From NCBI RefSeq assembly GCF_000382885.1, contig NZ_CAVK010000150.1, positions 22,424 to 86,423 on the forward strand: DNA of 64,000 nucleotides, given 5' to 3'. Both the position numbers and the translations under genes were made by a program. The notes beneath the pieces are model-generated. The model was not told the DNA's origin and did no database searches. It was given only the letters and a program-made list of their open reading frames with translations. Every line of letters starts with the position of its first letter. Position 1 is the stretch's first letter. The DNA comes from Sphingobium indicum BiD32 (GTDB lineage: Bacteria; Pseudomonadota; Alphaproteobacteria; Sphingomonadales; Sphingomonadaceae). Of this stretch, positions 45,693-54,765 are shown piece after piece.

Positions 45693-47393
45693 TCAGATTA
45701 GCGCTTGCCAATTCTTAAAAGCCGCTGCTATAGGCGCGGCCTGCCCGGCGGAAGTCGGGCTGCTCCCCGATAGCTCAGCGGTAGAGCATTCGACTGTTAA
45801 TCGAATGGCCGTAGGTTCGAATCCTACTCGGGGAGCCAGTTCTAAAAATGGGGGTTTTTTGCCCCCTTTCGGTGCTGGGCCGGAACCGCCAGTTCCGCCG
45901 ATTTTTTCAAGAATTCCAAACGGTTCGCGGAACGTGACGGTCAGTCCTCCACCCGCGAATGACGAGTTCGATAATATCAAATTCAGAGCCCGTCGCTTGG
46001 TCGCCAAGGGCTGATCCGCAAACTGGTTGTGGGCGGTCCTCGCGAAATCCAGCAGCGCCAGACCATCATCAATCAGGTCGTCCTCGGCGGCATGCAAGCT
46101 CTCCATATCTCGCATCGTCCGATCCCGCTCTTCACGCCAGGACGCTGAAACCCGGTCGTGGAATTCGACCGTGACCCGCCCATCGATCTTGTCGAGGTAA
46201 AGAGTGTCCAATCGGTGTTGAAGGCGATCGGCCTCAGCCCGCAATCGCTCAACCGATTCGTCGCGGTCGCGCCGCTCGTCTGCATGACTCTCACGGATGG
46301 CTCGCTCAATGAGCCGGAATGACTCATCATCCAACCGAAGCCGTCTGAGGACAGCTGCGAACTGCTCGTCGAGCGCCTCCTCCCGTATGTATCGTTCTGG
46401 GCAGCGCCCCTTGAACCTGGAGCAGTGGTAGTAGATGTATCGGCCCTTCTTAATCTCAGCCGTGACCGCGCAACCGCAGTGACCGCAGGTGATCAGTCCG
46501 GTGTAAGCAAATTGAAGCCGATTGCCGTGGACGTTGGAGATGCTCCGGCCATCCAGGATCTCCTGCACGTTGGACCAGGTGGCGAAGGTCGTCAGCGGAG
46601 TATGAGAACCCTTATAGAGTTTGCCCAACCATTCGAACGAGCCCGTGTAAATCCGGCTGCGTAGCATTGTGTTGATCGTGCTCACGCCCACCGGTTTTCC
46701 GCTCTTGCGGTACCGGAGGCCAGCCCTGACGGCCAATTGGGTCACTTCCTTGAGCGAATATTGGCCGCTCTCGAACCATTCGAACACGCGGGTCACCAAC
46801 GGACCGATATCCGGATCGATTGTGATGACCTTCTTGCCGAGCGGGCCCATCACATTCACATAGCCGAGGGGAGCGAAGGTCGGCCAAATCCCCTGCTCTG
46901 CCTTTTCGAGCATTCCCTTGCGGGTCTCCTCAGAGAGATTGTCGATGTAGTTCTTGGCCATCAAAACCTTGATGCCATGCATGAACTTCTCCGACGATCT
47001 CGAATCCCGAGAGAGAACGACATTCTCCTTCACGAAATGTATCTCGATATCCAATCCATCGACGGTCACCCAATCCTTGAGGTTGCGGTAGAGCCTGTCG
47101 GTCTTCTCGACCAGAATCGTTCTGACGCTTGGATGGGATCTGATGTAGCGAAGCATTTCCTCGAATCCGGTACGACCGGCGCGCTTCGCAGTCTCCACGT
47201 CAACATGTTCAGAGGCAATCGTTATGCCGTTCTGAACCGCATACTCTCGCATCAACTTCTGCTGTGCCGGGATAGAAAATCCTTCCTTCTCCTGCTCGCT
47301 GGTCGATACTCGTGCGTACATGACGGCCTTATTGCGCTCGTGAATGATACGCTTTGCTTTCGCCTGTACGATCTTTGCGCGGGGTCTCGTCAT
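45693..47393 (-). CDS. Large serine recombinase (island integrase)
   Basis: A 566-residue recombinase: resolvase catalytic domain with the nucleophilic Ser in YARVSTSEQEKEGFS (about residue 30), a recombinase domain (GYVNVMGPLGKK, SRIYTG), a zinc ribbon (CGHCG, YYHCSRFKGRCP) and a C-terminal coiled-coil region. AAGGAGGAG gives a strong ribosome-binding site before the ATG. The last roughly 50 residues (from about LELAPRVGFEPT onward) are read antisense through the tRNA-Asn gene and beyond it, so the C-terminus is encoded by the host side of the attachment site. The natural end of the protein before integration may be different. By eye its codon use is less GC-rich than the core genes. Confidence 0.9.
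   Translation of the reverse strand: MTRPRAKIVQAKAKRIIHERNKAVMYARVSTSEQEKEGFSIPAQQKLMREYAVQNGITIASEHVDVETAKRAGRTGFEEMLRYIRSHPSVRTILVEKTDRLYRNLKDWVTVDGLDIEIHFVKENVVLSRDSRSSEKFMHGIKVLMAKNYIDNLSEETRKGMLEKAEQGIWPTFAPLGYVNVMGPLGKKVITIDPDIGPLVTRVFEWFESGQYSLKEVTQLAVRAGLRYRKSGKPVGVSTINTMLRSRIYTGSFEWLGKLYKGSHTPLTTFATWSNVQEILDGRSISNVHGNRLQFAYTGLITCGHCGCAVTAEIKKGRYIYYHCSRFKGRCPERYIREEALDEQFAAVLRRLRLDDESFRLIERAIRESHADERRDRDESVERLRAEADRLQHRLDTLYLDKIDGRVTVEFHDRVSASWREERDRTMRDMESLHAAEDDLIDDGLALLDFARTAHNQFADQPLATKRRALNLILSNSSFAGGGLTVTFREPFGILEKIGGTGGSGPAPKGGKKPPFLELAPRVGFEPTAIRLTVECSTAELSGSSPTSAGQAAPIAAAFKNWQALI
45705..45734 (+). promoter_or_regulatory. tRNA-Asn promoter
   Basis: TTGCCA (45705-45710) and TATAGG (45729-45734) with an 18-base spacer, 30 bases before the tRNA. 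The GCGCGGCCTGCCC stretch after the -10 is GC-rich, as in stringent discriminator regions. Confidence 0.6.
45764..45838 (+). tRNA. tRNA-Asn (anticodon GTT)
   Basis: A complete cloverleaf: acceptor TCCCCGA pairs with TCGGGGA, D arm GCTC/GAGC, anticodon loop CTGTTAA with GTT at 45796-45798, T arm with GGTTCGAATCC, discriminator G and an encoded CCA. Being intact at the 3' end and next to a recombinase gene, it is the attachment site of the island to the right. Confidence 0.97.
45850..45870 (+). terminator. Hairpin following tRNA-Asn
   Basis: GGGGG-TTTTTTG-CCCCC followed by TTT lies 11 bases after the tRNA, on the island side. It could terminate the tRNA transcript. It lies within the antisense recombinase frame. 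Confidence 0.45.
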
Positions 47394-47521
47394 CTCAATT
47401 GCTCCTCCTTACCCCAATATACCATCCATACTCCCGTTTTTGAAAGTCATCCGAAAAGTTCGATATGTGCATTACTTGGGGTTGTTTGATTTTCGTTGCA
47501 GTTGGCGGTTCCCCCCCGATC

Positions 47522-47869
47522 CTATTTGCGACTGTCAAAGGCGGTGAAAAAATCCGCGAAATCCCCCAGAAAGTTTCTCGCTTCATCGTCGCTGACAGGA
47601 CGATCGAGGTGCTGTTCGAAATACGCTCTGGCATCAGCGACTAGGGCGGCCGAGAACATCGCGCGCCTGGAAACCCGTCGCCTTCCAAAGCCAGGCGGTG
47701 TGTCATGCATCCCGGAGGCCACAGTCACCAAGGATAGTGGTGGCGGTTCGACGGGCTCTGGATCGTGCTCGGAATCGAACGCTGGAGGTGAGGCGACAAC
47801 TTCTGCCACTACGGGCGGCGGGGGTGGTGAACTGGCTCCCAGAACCTTGGGCCGACGACGACGCCTCAT
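47522..47869 (-). CDS. Proline-rich small protein of the conjugation region, unknown function
   Basis: A 115-residue protein: basic N-terminus (MRRRRRPKVLG), a proline-rich and acidic low-complexity middle, and a compact C-terminus (ADARAYFEQHLDRPVSDDEA then NFLGDFADFFTAF) that looks like a small helical domain. Its ATG overlaps the stop of the lytic transglycosylase gene (ATGA), so it belongs to that transcript. No family recognised. The last gene before the recombinase. Confidence 0.65.
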   Translation of the reverse strand: MRRRRRPKVLGASSPPPPPVVAEVVASPPAFDSEHDPEPVEPPPLSLVTVASGMHDTPPGFGRRRVSRRAMFSAALVADARAYFEQHLDRPVSDDEARNFLGDFADFFTAFDSRK

Positions 47870-48456
47870 GGCGTAGTCACGGAAACTGGCGATGGCCCCT
47901 TCGAGGGTCGAGCAAAGAGGCTGGCCCCGAACCGTCGCCGTAGATGAACGAGGACGCTCGAGGTGTAGCGTTGTTGCCGCCATTCCGTGGGACTATGATA
48001 GACGCCGATCGCCTTCCAATAGTCACGCGTGGCGGCCAAGCCGGAGAGGAATATCCAGCGTGCAGCCTCGACGTTGAAGCAGGCATCCTGTTTCAGCCAA
48101 TGGCGGATGTGGCGCTCCGGCCGCCCGGTGACGGCGGCCAACCGGGGCACCCACCAGCTGTTGACCTGCAGCGGCCCGAGATCGTGGCTGCCGTCACTGT
48201 TGGCGACTTCCGCGCCAATCCAGCCGCCTTCCTGATCACGCAATCCCCAGAGCGTCTTGGCAAGCCAATTGCGGCCGGCGGCTGACCGGGCGATGCACGT
48301 CGCGACGATCTGCTCATCGATCGTGTTTCGACGGGTCGTTCGGGCTTCCAGGGAATGGACAGGGAATGCGAACATCAGGGCAGCCAAGACCGCCCTGATG
48401 AAGATCGGCGCGAACCTGGGTGCAAAAGCGGCCCTAGTGATCATGGCCAGCCCCAT
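47866..48456 (-). CDS. VirB1/TrbN-like lytic transglycosylase
   Basis: A 196-residue exported protein with a signal sequence (IRAVLAALMFAFPVHSLEA) and a transglycosylase SLT-like domain: catalytic Glu in DQEGGWIG, the GPLQVNSWW motif and a later GVYHSP. Such enzymes open peptidoglycan for conjugative type IV secretion. Two starts are possible (48456 and 48444); the first is used. It overlaps the end of the relaxase remnant and is coupled to the next gene. Confidence 0.85.
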   Translation of the reverse strand: MGLAMITRAAFAPRFAPIFIRAVLAALMFAFPVHSLEARTTRRNTIDEQIVATCIARSAAGRNWLAKTLWGLRDQEGGWIGAEVANSDGSHDLGPLQVNSWWVPRLAAVTGRPERHIRHWLKQDACFNVEAARWIFLSGLAATRDYWKAIGVYHSPTEWRQQRYTSSVLVHLRRRFGASLFARPSKGPSPVSVTTP

Positions 48457-48970
48457 GGTCGTGCTCTTGTGCGGGGGCCGGATCAACACGTGAGGGCGCC
48501 GTCGGGGCGTGCTGGCCCTCCTCGACACTCCGGGTCAGGATGTTCGTAAGCCACCGATCTACGGCCTCGGCCGCAGATTGCGCTCGGCCAGCAAGCAGGT
48601 GGGCAAGGCCATCTGATTCCGGGCGCTCGCGAGCCTCTCGCTCCGCGCGCATCCGATCCTTGCGCTCCTCGCGATCGGCGCGCTGCACATCCCGCAGTCG
48701 GTCCCAGCGTTCTGCGTGGCGCTCCTCGCGAGCCTTGTGACTGTCGCGATCGAGACGGCCAAGGCCTTCGAGTGCAGAGGTCTTCTCGCCGGAGTGGCGT
48801 TCAAGCTTGTCGACGAGGCGTTCTCGATCCTCTGTCCACAGCTTCACGCCGTAACGCGCGCGCGTGATCGCGGTGTAATAGTTTTGGCCGGTCACCAGCC
48901 CGGAGTTCACCGGCGCGAGCACATAAGCGCGGTCATAGGTCTTCGACTGGGCAGAATACACCGTCTCATC
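48434..48970 (-). pseudogene. C-terminal remnant of a MobF relaxase/helicase (TraI/TraA type)
   Basis: The last 178 residues of a conjugative relaxase are recognisable: the final helicase motifs (TVYSAQSKTYDRAYVL, then YYTAITRARYGVKLW) and an Arg/Glu-rich tail ending in a His-rich stretch (EHDHGAGHDH). Upstream of about 48964 the homology stops abruptly, although the frame stays open through the antisense of traH. The relaxase catalytic domain with its tyrosines is missing, so the gene is inactive. It may still be translated as a fused frame, but I regard it as a remnant. Confidence 0.8.
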
Positions 48971-50005
48971 ATCTCGAAGATGGAGGCGGCGACCAACTTC
49001 CTCAATTCGATCCAGGTCAATGATTGCCGGCTCGCCAACCGCATGGTCCAGATCGCCAAGGGCGACGACAATATGTCCGGCATCATCGAGGAGATGACCG
49101 GCTATCGCTCGGTCAAACAAGGCTTCTCGAAGAGCTACCAGCAGAGCCGCGAGCGGATCGAGGCGAACAACAACAATCCGACCGAGGACCTGCGCGATTC
49201 CCTGACCAACTGCCCGGCCGAGGTGACCGAGATCTTCCGCACCGGCTCGCTCCTCAGCCATGCCGCCACTCGCGTCGGCGCGGGCGACTGGGCGAGCGTG
49301 ATGCGCGCCAGGGTCGGCGACGTCTATATGCGCTGGGACCCCGCGGACAAGGTTCCGCTGTTCACGGCTATTCCCCAATGTCCGGCGCAAGACACCGAAA
49401 GTGCGCAGGATTTCCTGACCGGGCGTGTGCAGAAGCGAACATTGAACGTGCCACCAACCGCCGCCGATTGCTCGCAGGATGGTCCTGGCCGAGGTGCGCT
49501 GGTCCTTGCGCGCGAACGGATGCAGTCGATCGCCACCAAGATCCGCACGCGCGCGGCGCTCACGCCCGAGGAGCGGCAGTTCGTCGCCAATGTCCGGACG
49601 CTGCCAGTTTATCGCATGCTGGAATGGGGCGTTCGGCAGGGAGTAGTGGACTCGGTCATTGGCGACACCGATGAGCTGGTGGCGCTGACCCTCGCCTATC
49701 AGATGCTCAACGATCTCACGCGCTCCATCGACTTCGCCGTGAGCAATGCCGAGCGGGGCGCCAGCGCGGCGGGTGCCGCGGACGGGAACAGCGCCAATAT
49801 TTGCCAGACGCGGATTCTCGTCAAAGGGATCGAGCAGTTGCGCGACCTGCGCGATGAAGTGCTGCGTCAGCGCGCGCAGATGCGCCAGAGCTACATGGCG
49901 GCGCTCGACCAGGCGAACCTCTCCGCCAACTATGCGGGCCTGATCCGCCAGCGCGACCGCGATGCGCGCGACGCCGCCGGCGCCGCCGCCGCACGCAACC
50001 AATAG
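48968..50005 (+). pseudogene. traH: 5'-truncated traH, F-type conjugation protein
   Basis: Homology to TraH, an F-pilus assembly/stabilisation protein, begins near ISKMEAATNFLNSIQ and continues to the stop at 50005 (345 residues): VNDCRLANRMVQIAKG, MTGYRSVKQGFSKSYQQ and YRMLEWGVRQGVVD. The N-terminal 100 or more residues, including the signal peptide, are lost at the junction with the relaxase remnant. The frame is open to 48716 only because it runs antisense to that remnant. Without a signal peptide it cannot reach the periplasm. traG follows after 14 bases. Confidence 0.8.
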
Positions 50006-50019
50006 CCGAGGAGATCGCC

Positions 50020-53000
50020 GTGCGCCGCCTCACCAAGGCTCTCGCCTCCCTGCCCGCGCTGCTTGCCGCGACCCCGGCCCTGGCGGTCGATACCAGCTTC
50101 CACACCTATGACGGCTTTGCCGAGACCGTCGATGCGTTCCGCCTGGTCTCGATGATCTTCGCCGACCCGCGTTACGAGACATTGGTGCTGATCGTCGCGA
50201 CTGTCGGCATCGGCCTGGGCGCGCTACTCGCCAGCGTGCGCGGTTCCGGCATGGGACTGGTGGCGTTCGGGTTCCAGATCCTCATCGGAGTCGGGCTGTT
50301 CGTCGGGCTCATCGCCACTACCGGGACGGTCCATGTCTATGACCGGGTCCGCAACGCCTATCAGCCAGTCGGCAACGTCCCGGTCCTCCTGGTGCTGGTC
50401 GCGGGTGCCACCAACATGATCGAGCGTGCTCTGGTCGAGACGATCGACGACAACACGCTCGATCCGGATGCCAAGATCGAGTTCGGCGCCGGCGGCCATT
50501 CGTTCGATCTTTTCCTCAACGCCGTCAGCCCACGCGGTCCCATGACCGACACCTTCCTCGACGCGACGATCAAGGACTATGTCCGCCAATGCTATCCGGT
50601 CGCGCGCGTTTCGGCAGCCTATGGCGTGGATGACGACCAGTTGTTCAGGACGGCGACGGACCTGCCTTCTGCCTTCGCCGCAATGGCAGGCCCGTCGACC
50701 TTCTCTACCGTCTATACGGCTGCAGACAAGGGCGGCACGACGGTGAGTTGCACCGAGGCCTGGGCTCACATCTCGGATCGATTGTCCGACCCGACCCTGT
50801 TTGAGGGCTATAGCCGCCAGGTGTGCGCGCGGACCGGGTTCGATACCGGCAACGCCCAACAGCTCGCGCGATGCCGTGAGCAACTAGGCGAAATGGGGCA
50901 GATGATGCTCGGCCGCGCGCTCACCACGCAGGCGCTGATGACCCATATCCTGCTCGGCAACACCGTCGGCGACGTATTGTTCGAGGATTCGCCCGCAACT
51001 GCGGCACGCGTGATGGCGAACCGCGCAGTGGTGTCGAACGGGCTGGCGACCATGTCAGTCGCGAACGAATGGATGCCGACGATCCGCGCGACCGTGTTCG
51101 GGATCATGCTGTTCATGATCCCCGTCGCGTTGCTGTTCATCCTGACGCCGATCAACTTGCGTGTCGCCAGTTTCGCGCTCGGCCTGTTCGTGTTCGTCGC
51201 GCTTTGGGGCGTGATCGATGCCGGGATTTATCAGCTGACCCTCGGCCGCGCCGCCGACGTGCTCGAGGAGATGCGCTCGAACGCGCTCGGCGCCAATGCC
51301 TGGCTGCTGGCGCCTTCAGCTTCGATGAAGGCCTTGGCGATCTTCGGCAGTTTCCGCACGGCGGCAGCGGGCCTCGCCGGCGCGTTCGTGTTCACCGTGT
51401 TCCGCTTCTCTGGCAATGTGTTCACGTCCTTCACCAGCGGCGCGCTTGGTGTCGCCGGCCAGGGCACCGCCGCCGCGGCTCCCATGGCCACCACCGAGGG
51501 CTATGCGTCGGCGCTTGAAAGCCAGGCGTCGGCCTCTGGCACCCGCGCCCGGGCTGGCGCGGCTACGAGCTTTGGGGATTTCGGCGAGCGTTCGACCTTC
51601 GGCACCAATCGCGCCTTCGGCGAAGCCAACCGAATCCTCGGGGAGCGGCCCGGCACGGCCGGAGGCACGGCGTTCGCGCTCGGCGGCATCGAGGGAGCTC
51701 GGCAGATGGGCAGCCTGGCGCCCGCGTTGAACGGCCGCGACCTGGGCGACCCACAGGTAGCGCGGGCGGTCCAGGCCAATGCCGCAACCAGCGCGATCCA
51801 CCAGTTCGCGGAGAAGGACGCGCTCCGGCGACTTGGCAACACTTATTTCGGCCAGGGCGAGGCCGGTGAGAAGGCGTTCGGCGCATTTGCGCAGAATCTG
51901 GTCCAATGGCGCGCGTTCGGCGACCAGCGTGCCTACGGGATGATGATGCAAGGCGCGACGCGGCATTTCGAGCGCGGCGGCTATTCGGCGAAGGACGCCG
52001 AACTGAAAGCCTCGGGCGTGATCGGTGAAGCCCAGTCCGACCCGACCTTCGCCAAGCTGATCGCCAATGCCTATGACCAGGAGCAGATGATTGCCAACGA
52101 CCTGACATCGGCCCAGATTCAAGTTGGCGCGATGGAAGGCCGGCGGGATTTTGCCGGGGATAGTGTCGCCGGGATCGAGCGCGGCAACGTCGCGACCGAG
52201 CAGGCGCTGCGCACCGGCACCAACCAGGGCCAGCGCGACGCCGCGCAGATGCTCGGCCTTCCTCCCCAGGAGACCGCACGCCGCATCGGCTTCGTCAACG
52301 CGCTATCCGGTGAAGCCCGCAGTTCCGCAATCTCCCAACTCTCCCGCGCCACTGGGCGCAACGAGGCGCAGGTGCTTCACGCTCTCGAAACCTATAATGC
52401 CGCGACCCAGGTCGGCACCGCCGATGGTGCGACGGCCGAGGCCGGTCGCGAAGGCACAAGTGTCTATGGGCGGACCCGCGAAGCGGCAGGATATGATTTC
52501 GCCGAGCGCTCGGGCAAACTCGACGCCCAGCGCGAGGTGGGCACCGGCGGCACGCGGTCGGCTGCGCGGATCGGGGAGCAGCGCCGGCAGTCCGACAATT
52601 TCGGGTTTGCGGAAGGTGCCGCAGCGGCCGGCGTCTCAACGCGCGATGCTGCGCGGCTCGACAGCTTCATCCAGGCGCTCAGTCGCACGGCCGGCAACCA
52701 GGTCGACATGGCGGAAGGCGGTGCTGCAGGTATTGCCGATCGCGCGGGCAACGAGCGAATGACGCGCATCGTCGAAAATGAGAGACTCAGCCGCATGCAG
52801 GGTCTGCTGCGCAGCCATGGCGTCACCATGTCGAAGCGCGAGTTGGCGATGGCGCAGAATGGCGACCTGGCGATGAACCTGAACGCCGATCAGGCAGGCC
52901 AATTGCTCCGCGCCGGTCTCATCAACGACAGCCAGTTTGGTGCGCTTGCCCAAGGCGGCCATGCCCGCTTTAGCTTCGCCGAGAACGACCTTCTCGTTTC

Positions 53001-53760
53001 CAGCAGCGCCGGCTTCCTGCAGTCGGCACGCAGCGACACCAGCACCCGGTTCGAAGCCGGCAAGCAGGCCGGACCCGACACGATTGAGCATTTCCTTGGC
53101 GGTGGAGCAGAAGGCCACGCCACCATGGAGAACTGGCTGAAAGGCGGATTCGAGATGGATCGCTCGGGCAACTGGAGGCTCAAGCCTCAGGTCGCGGACA
53201 CCTTGCAACGCGATGTCCAGGCAATCATGACACAGACGGGTTGGGAGCGGTCGATCAGCCGCGACGCGCAGGATCAGACAACGATGGGTACGGAGGTCGG
53301 CGGACGGATCGGGGGAACGGTCGAGTCCACGAGAGCGACGCCCCGTGAGGGCGGTGGTGGAAAAGCCGGGGCTGGTCGTAGCGCTGGCGTTTCCGGCGGG
53401 CGTGTAGGTGGCGAGATTGGTTTCACTAGTCGCGATGTCGGAGTGACGAGCGAGACAGCCCATGCCCGCTTGGATGCCGTCAACTACGATGTCCGCGAAA
53501 CTATTGCTGCCGCGGAAAGAGTTGCCTCTCGATCTCCTACACCCGAAAAGGCTTTCACCGAAGAGCTTGGCCGGCAGATTCTTGGCAGCGATGGCCTTCG
53601 CAATCGCTATCTCGGGGAGGCCGATTCAGGCCGCGGTATATGGGATATTACCGGGCCACTGACTTCGGTTGAGCAATCGTCTGTAATAAACAGCGGGCGC
53701 TTCTCGAACGATCTCGGGAATGGTCCGGCTGACGGCGATTCCAGCTTCAAGAAGCGCTAG
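50020..53760 (+). CDS. traG: TraG, F-type conjugative transfer protein
   Basis: A 1246-residue inner-membrane protein acting in pilus assembly and mating-pair stabilisation or entry exclusion. It has a signal-like N-terminus (ALASLPALLAATPALA), the TraG_N domain with several helices (about 35-115 and 345-480) and a very long Ala/Gly/Arg-rich C-terminal part rich in helical segments. GTG start with GAGGAG six bases upstream. Intact, but its partners (traH, the relaxase and the rest of the tra operon) are broken or absent. Its TAG stop shares CTAG with the TAG stop of the convergent gene. Confidence 0.9.
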   Translation: MRRLTKALASLPALLAATPALAVDTSFHTYDGFAETVDAFRLVSMIFADPRYETLVLIVATVGIGLGALLASVRGSGMGLVAFGFQILIGVGLFVGLIATTGTVHVYDRVRNAYQPVGNVPVLLVLVAGATNMIERALVETIDDNTLDPDAKIEFGAGGHSFDLFLNAVSPRGPMTDTFLDATIKDYVRQCYPVARVSAAYGVDDDQLFRTATDLPSAFAAMAGPSTFSTVYTAADKGGTTVSCTEAWAHISDRLSDPTLFEGYSRQVCARTGFDTGNAQQLARCREQLGEMGQMMLGRALTTQALMTHILLGNTVGDVLFEDSPATAARVMANRAVVSNGLATMSVANEWMPTIRATVFGIMLFMIPVALLFILTPINLRVASFALGLFVFVALWGVIDAGIYQLTLGRAADVLEEMRSNALGANAWLLAPSASMKALAIFGSFRTAAAGLAGAFVFTVFRFSGNVFTSFTSGALGVAGQGTAAAAPMATTEGYASALESQASASGTRARAGAATSFGDFGERSTFGTNRAFGEANRILGERPGTAGGTAFALGGIEGARQMGSLAPALNGRDLGDPQVARAVQANAATSAIHQFAEKDALRRLGNTYFGQGEAGEKAFGAFAQNLVQWRAFGDQRAYGMMMQGATRHFERGGYSAKDAELKASGVIGEAQSDPTFAKLIANAYDQEQMIANDLTSAQIQVGAMEGRRDFAGDSVAGIERGNVATEQALRTGTNQGQRDAAQMLGLPPQETARRIGFVNALSGEARSSAISQLSRATGRNEAQVLHALETYNAATQVGTADGATAEAGREGTSVYGRTREAAGYDFAERSGKLDAQREVGTGGTRSAARIGEQRRQSDNFGFAEGAAAAGVSTRDAARLDSFIQALSRTAGNQVDMAEGGAAGIADRAGNERMTRIVENERLSRMQGLLRSHGVTMSKRELAMAQNGDLAMNLNADQAGQLLRAGLINDSQFGALAQGGHARFSFAENDLLVSSSAGFLQSARSDTSTRFEAGKQAGPDTIEHFLGGGAEGHATMENWLKGGFEMDRSGNWRLKPQVADTLQRDVQAIMTQTGWERSISRDAQDQTTMGTEVGGRIGGTVESTRATPREGGGGKAGAGRSAGVSGGRVGGEIGFTSRDVGVTSETAHARLDAVNYDVRETIAAAERVASRSPTPEKAFTEELGRQILGSDGLRNRYLGEADSGRGIWDITGPLTSVEQSSVINSGRFSNDLGNGPADGDSSFKKR

Positions 53761-54182
53761 CGATGACGCATCGTGTCTTCGCTGTGGGCATTTCTATATA
53801 TCGCGCCCGACAGAGGATTTCCTGGGTCGGTATAGGGATCATAGAGCGAGCGGGGGAAAAGCTCTTCGTGCATCACAGCGCGGCCTTCTCCACCCCATTC
53901 GATGCGAGCGAGCCAAGCCCGTGCAAATCCGACACCCAGCACGATGAGCGCGGTGATGGGGTAGAACAGGACGTTGAGGAAACCCGCAAGCGCGCTCGCA
54001 TAGAAATCCGCCAGCACCGGAACAAAGGACGATGCCGCCATGCCCAACCAGTAGGTCGGGATCGCAGCCCACCAAAGCTTCGCATACCATGGATGCCACA
54101 GATAGTCCGCAGTCCGAGGCCGAACCCACTCCTCAGCCGGCACGACCGGTTCATCCGTATTGGTGGTAGAATCTGGCGACAT
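53757..54182 (-). CDS. Two-helix membrane protein of the conjugative region, unknown function
   Basis: A 141-residue protein starting MSPDSTTNTDEPVVP with a polar head, a hydrophobic hairpin (WAAIPTYWLGMAASSFV and FLNVLFYPITALIVLGVGFA, about residues 35-90) and a tail with NPLSGAIYRN. Typical of small accessory membrane proteins found next to tra genes in sphingomonad plasmids; no name known to me. The ATG at 54182 has AGGAA upstream; a longer frame is open. The stop overlaps the traG stop. Confidence 0.7.
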   Translation of the reverse strand: MSPDSTTNTDEPVVPAEEWVRPRTADYLWHPWYAKLWWAAIPTYWLGMAASSFVPVLADFYASALAGFLNVLFYPITALIVLGVGFARAWLARIEWGGEGRAVMHEELFPRSLYDPYTDPGNPLSGAIYRNAHSEDTMRHR

Positions 54183-54411
54183 TTGATCCGCGTTCCTGTG
54201 CGTGACGGTTGTAGCAAAATCCGCACACTTTTGGAATCGCCGATCTGGAAGCGACGGGAAATATTCGTGGCGCATAGCCAACCTCCTTCAGCCACAACCG
54301 CTCCCTTCCCCTCCGACCCAGAATTTCGGCCATTGGGTCACGCCATGCGGCCGAGGGGGGCTCCAATCAACATTAAGACCCCGTCGGCAAGATGTGATGG
54401 AAACGCAAATT

Positions 54412-54443
54412 ATGTCATGACATTGTCAGGCATATCGGATATG
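54412..54443. promoter_or_regulatory. Two palindromes, candidate operators of the DUF1778-GNAT operon
   Basis: ATGTCATGACAT (12-base perfect palindrome, 54412-54423) and CATATCGGATATG (13-base perfect palindrome with a central G, 54431-54443), separated by seven bases, about 30 to 55 bases before the antitoxin start. Ribbon-helix-helix antitoxins of this class repress their own operon from such sites. Confidence 0.6.
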
Positions 54444-54469
54444 AGGGGTGGATCGAAAGGAGGTGTGTC

Positions 54470-54757
54470 ATGGCTTCTGCTACCGCCCGAACTGAGAAAC
54501 TCGATCTACGCCTGTCGCCCACTGCAAAGCGGACGCTTCAGCAGGCTGCGCTCGCTGCGCATCGCTCGGTCAGCGAATTCGTGCTGGAGAGTGCATTGGC
54601 GCGCGCTGAAGAGACGCTCCCCGATCGCCGGGAGTTCAATCTGGACGCGGACCAGTGGGCGGCATTCCTTGCGGCACTCGATGCGCCCCCTCGCCACACG
54701 CCAAGGCTGGCCGAACTGCTTACAAAACCGAGTGTGTTCGAGCAGGACCCAGGTTAA
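54470..54757 (+). CDS. DUF1778 ribbon-helix-helix antitoxin (TacA-like)
   Basis: A 95-residue antitoxin: N-terminal ribbon-helix-helix DNA-binding part (KLDLRLSPTAKRTLQQAA, then RSVSEFVLESAL) and a C-terminal toxin-neutralising tail with FNLDADQWAAFLAALDAPP, as in TacA/AtaR. It binds its own promoter (two palindromes upstream) and neutralises the GNAT toxin encoded eight bases downstream. Confidence 0.92.
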   Translation: MASATARTEKLDLRLSPTAKRTLQQAALAAHRSVSEFVLESALARAEETLPDRREFNLDADQWAAFLAALDAPPRHTPRLAELLTKPSVFEQDPG

Positions 54758-54765
54758 GCGCATCG

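Noticed and set aside
48716..48967. N-terminal 84 codons of the frame leading into traH
   Set aside because: They are the antisense of the relaxase remnant and not TraH-like; kept only as a junction observation.
48971..50002. Upstream part of the relaxase frame
   Set aside because: Antisense of traH, no relaxase motifs; the relaxase homology ends at about 48964.
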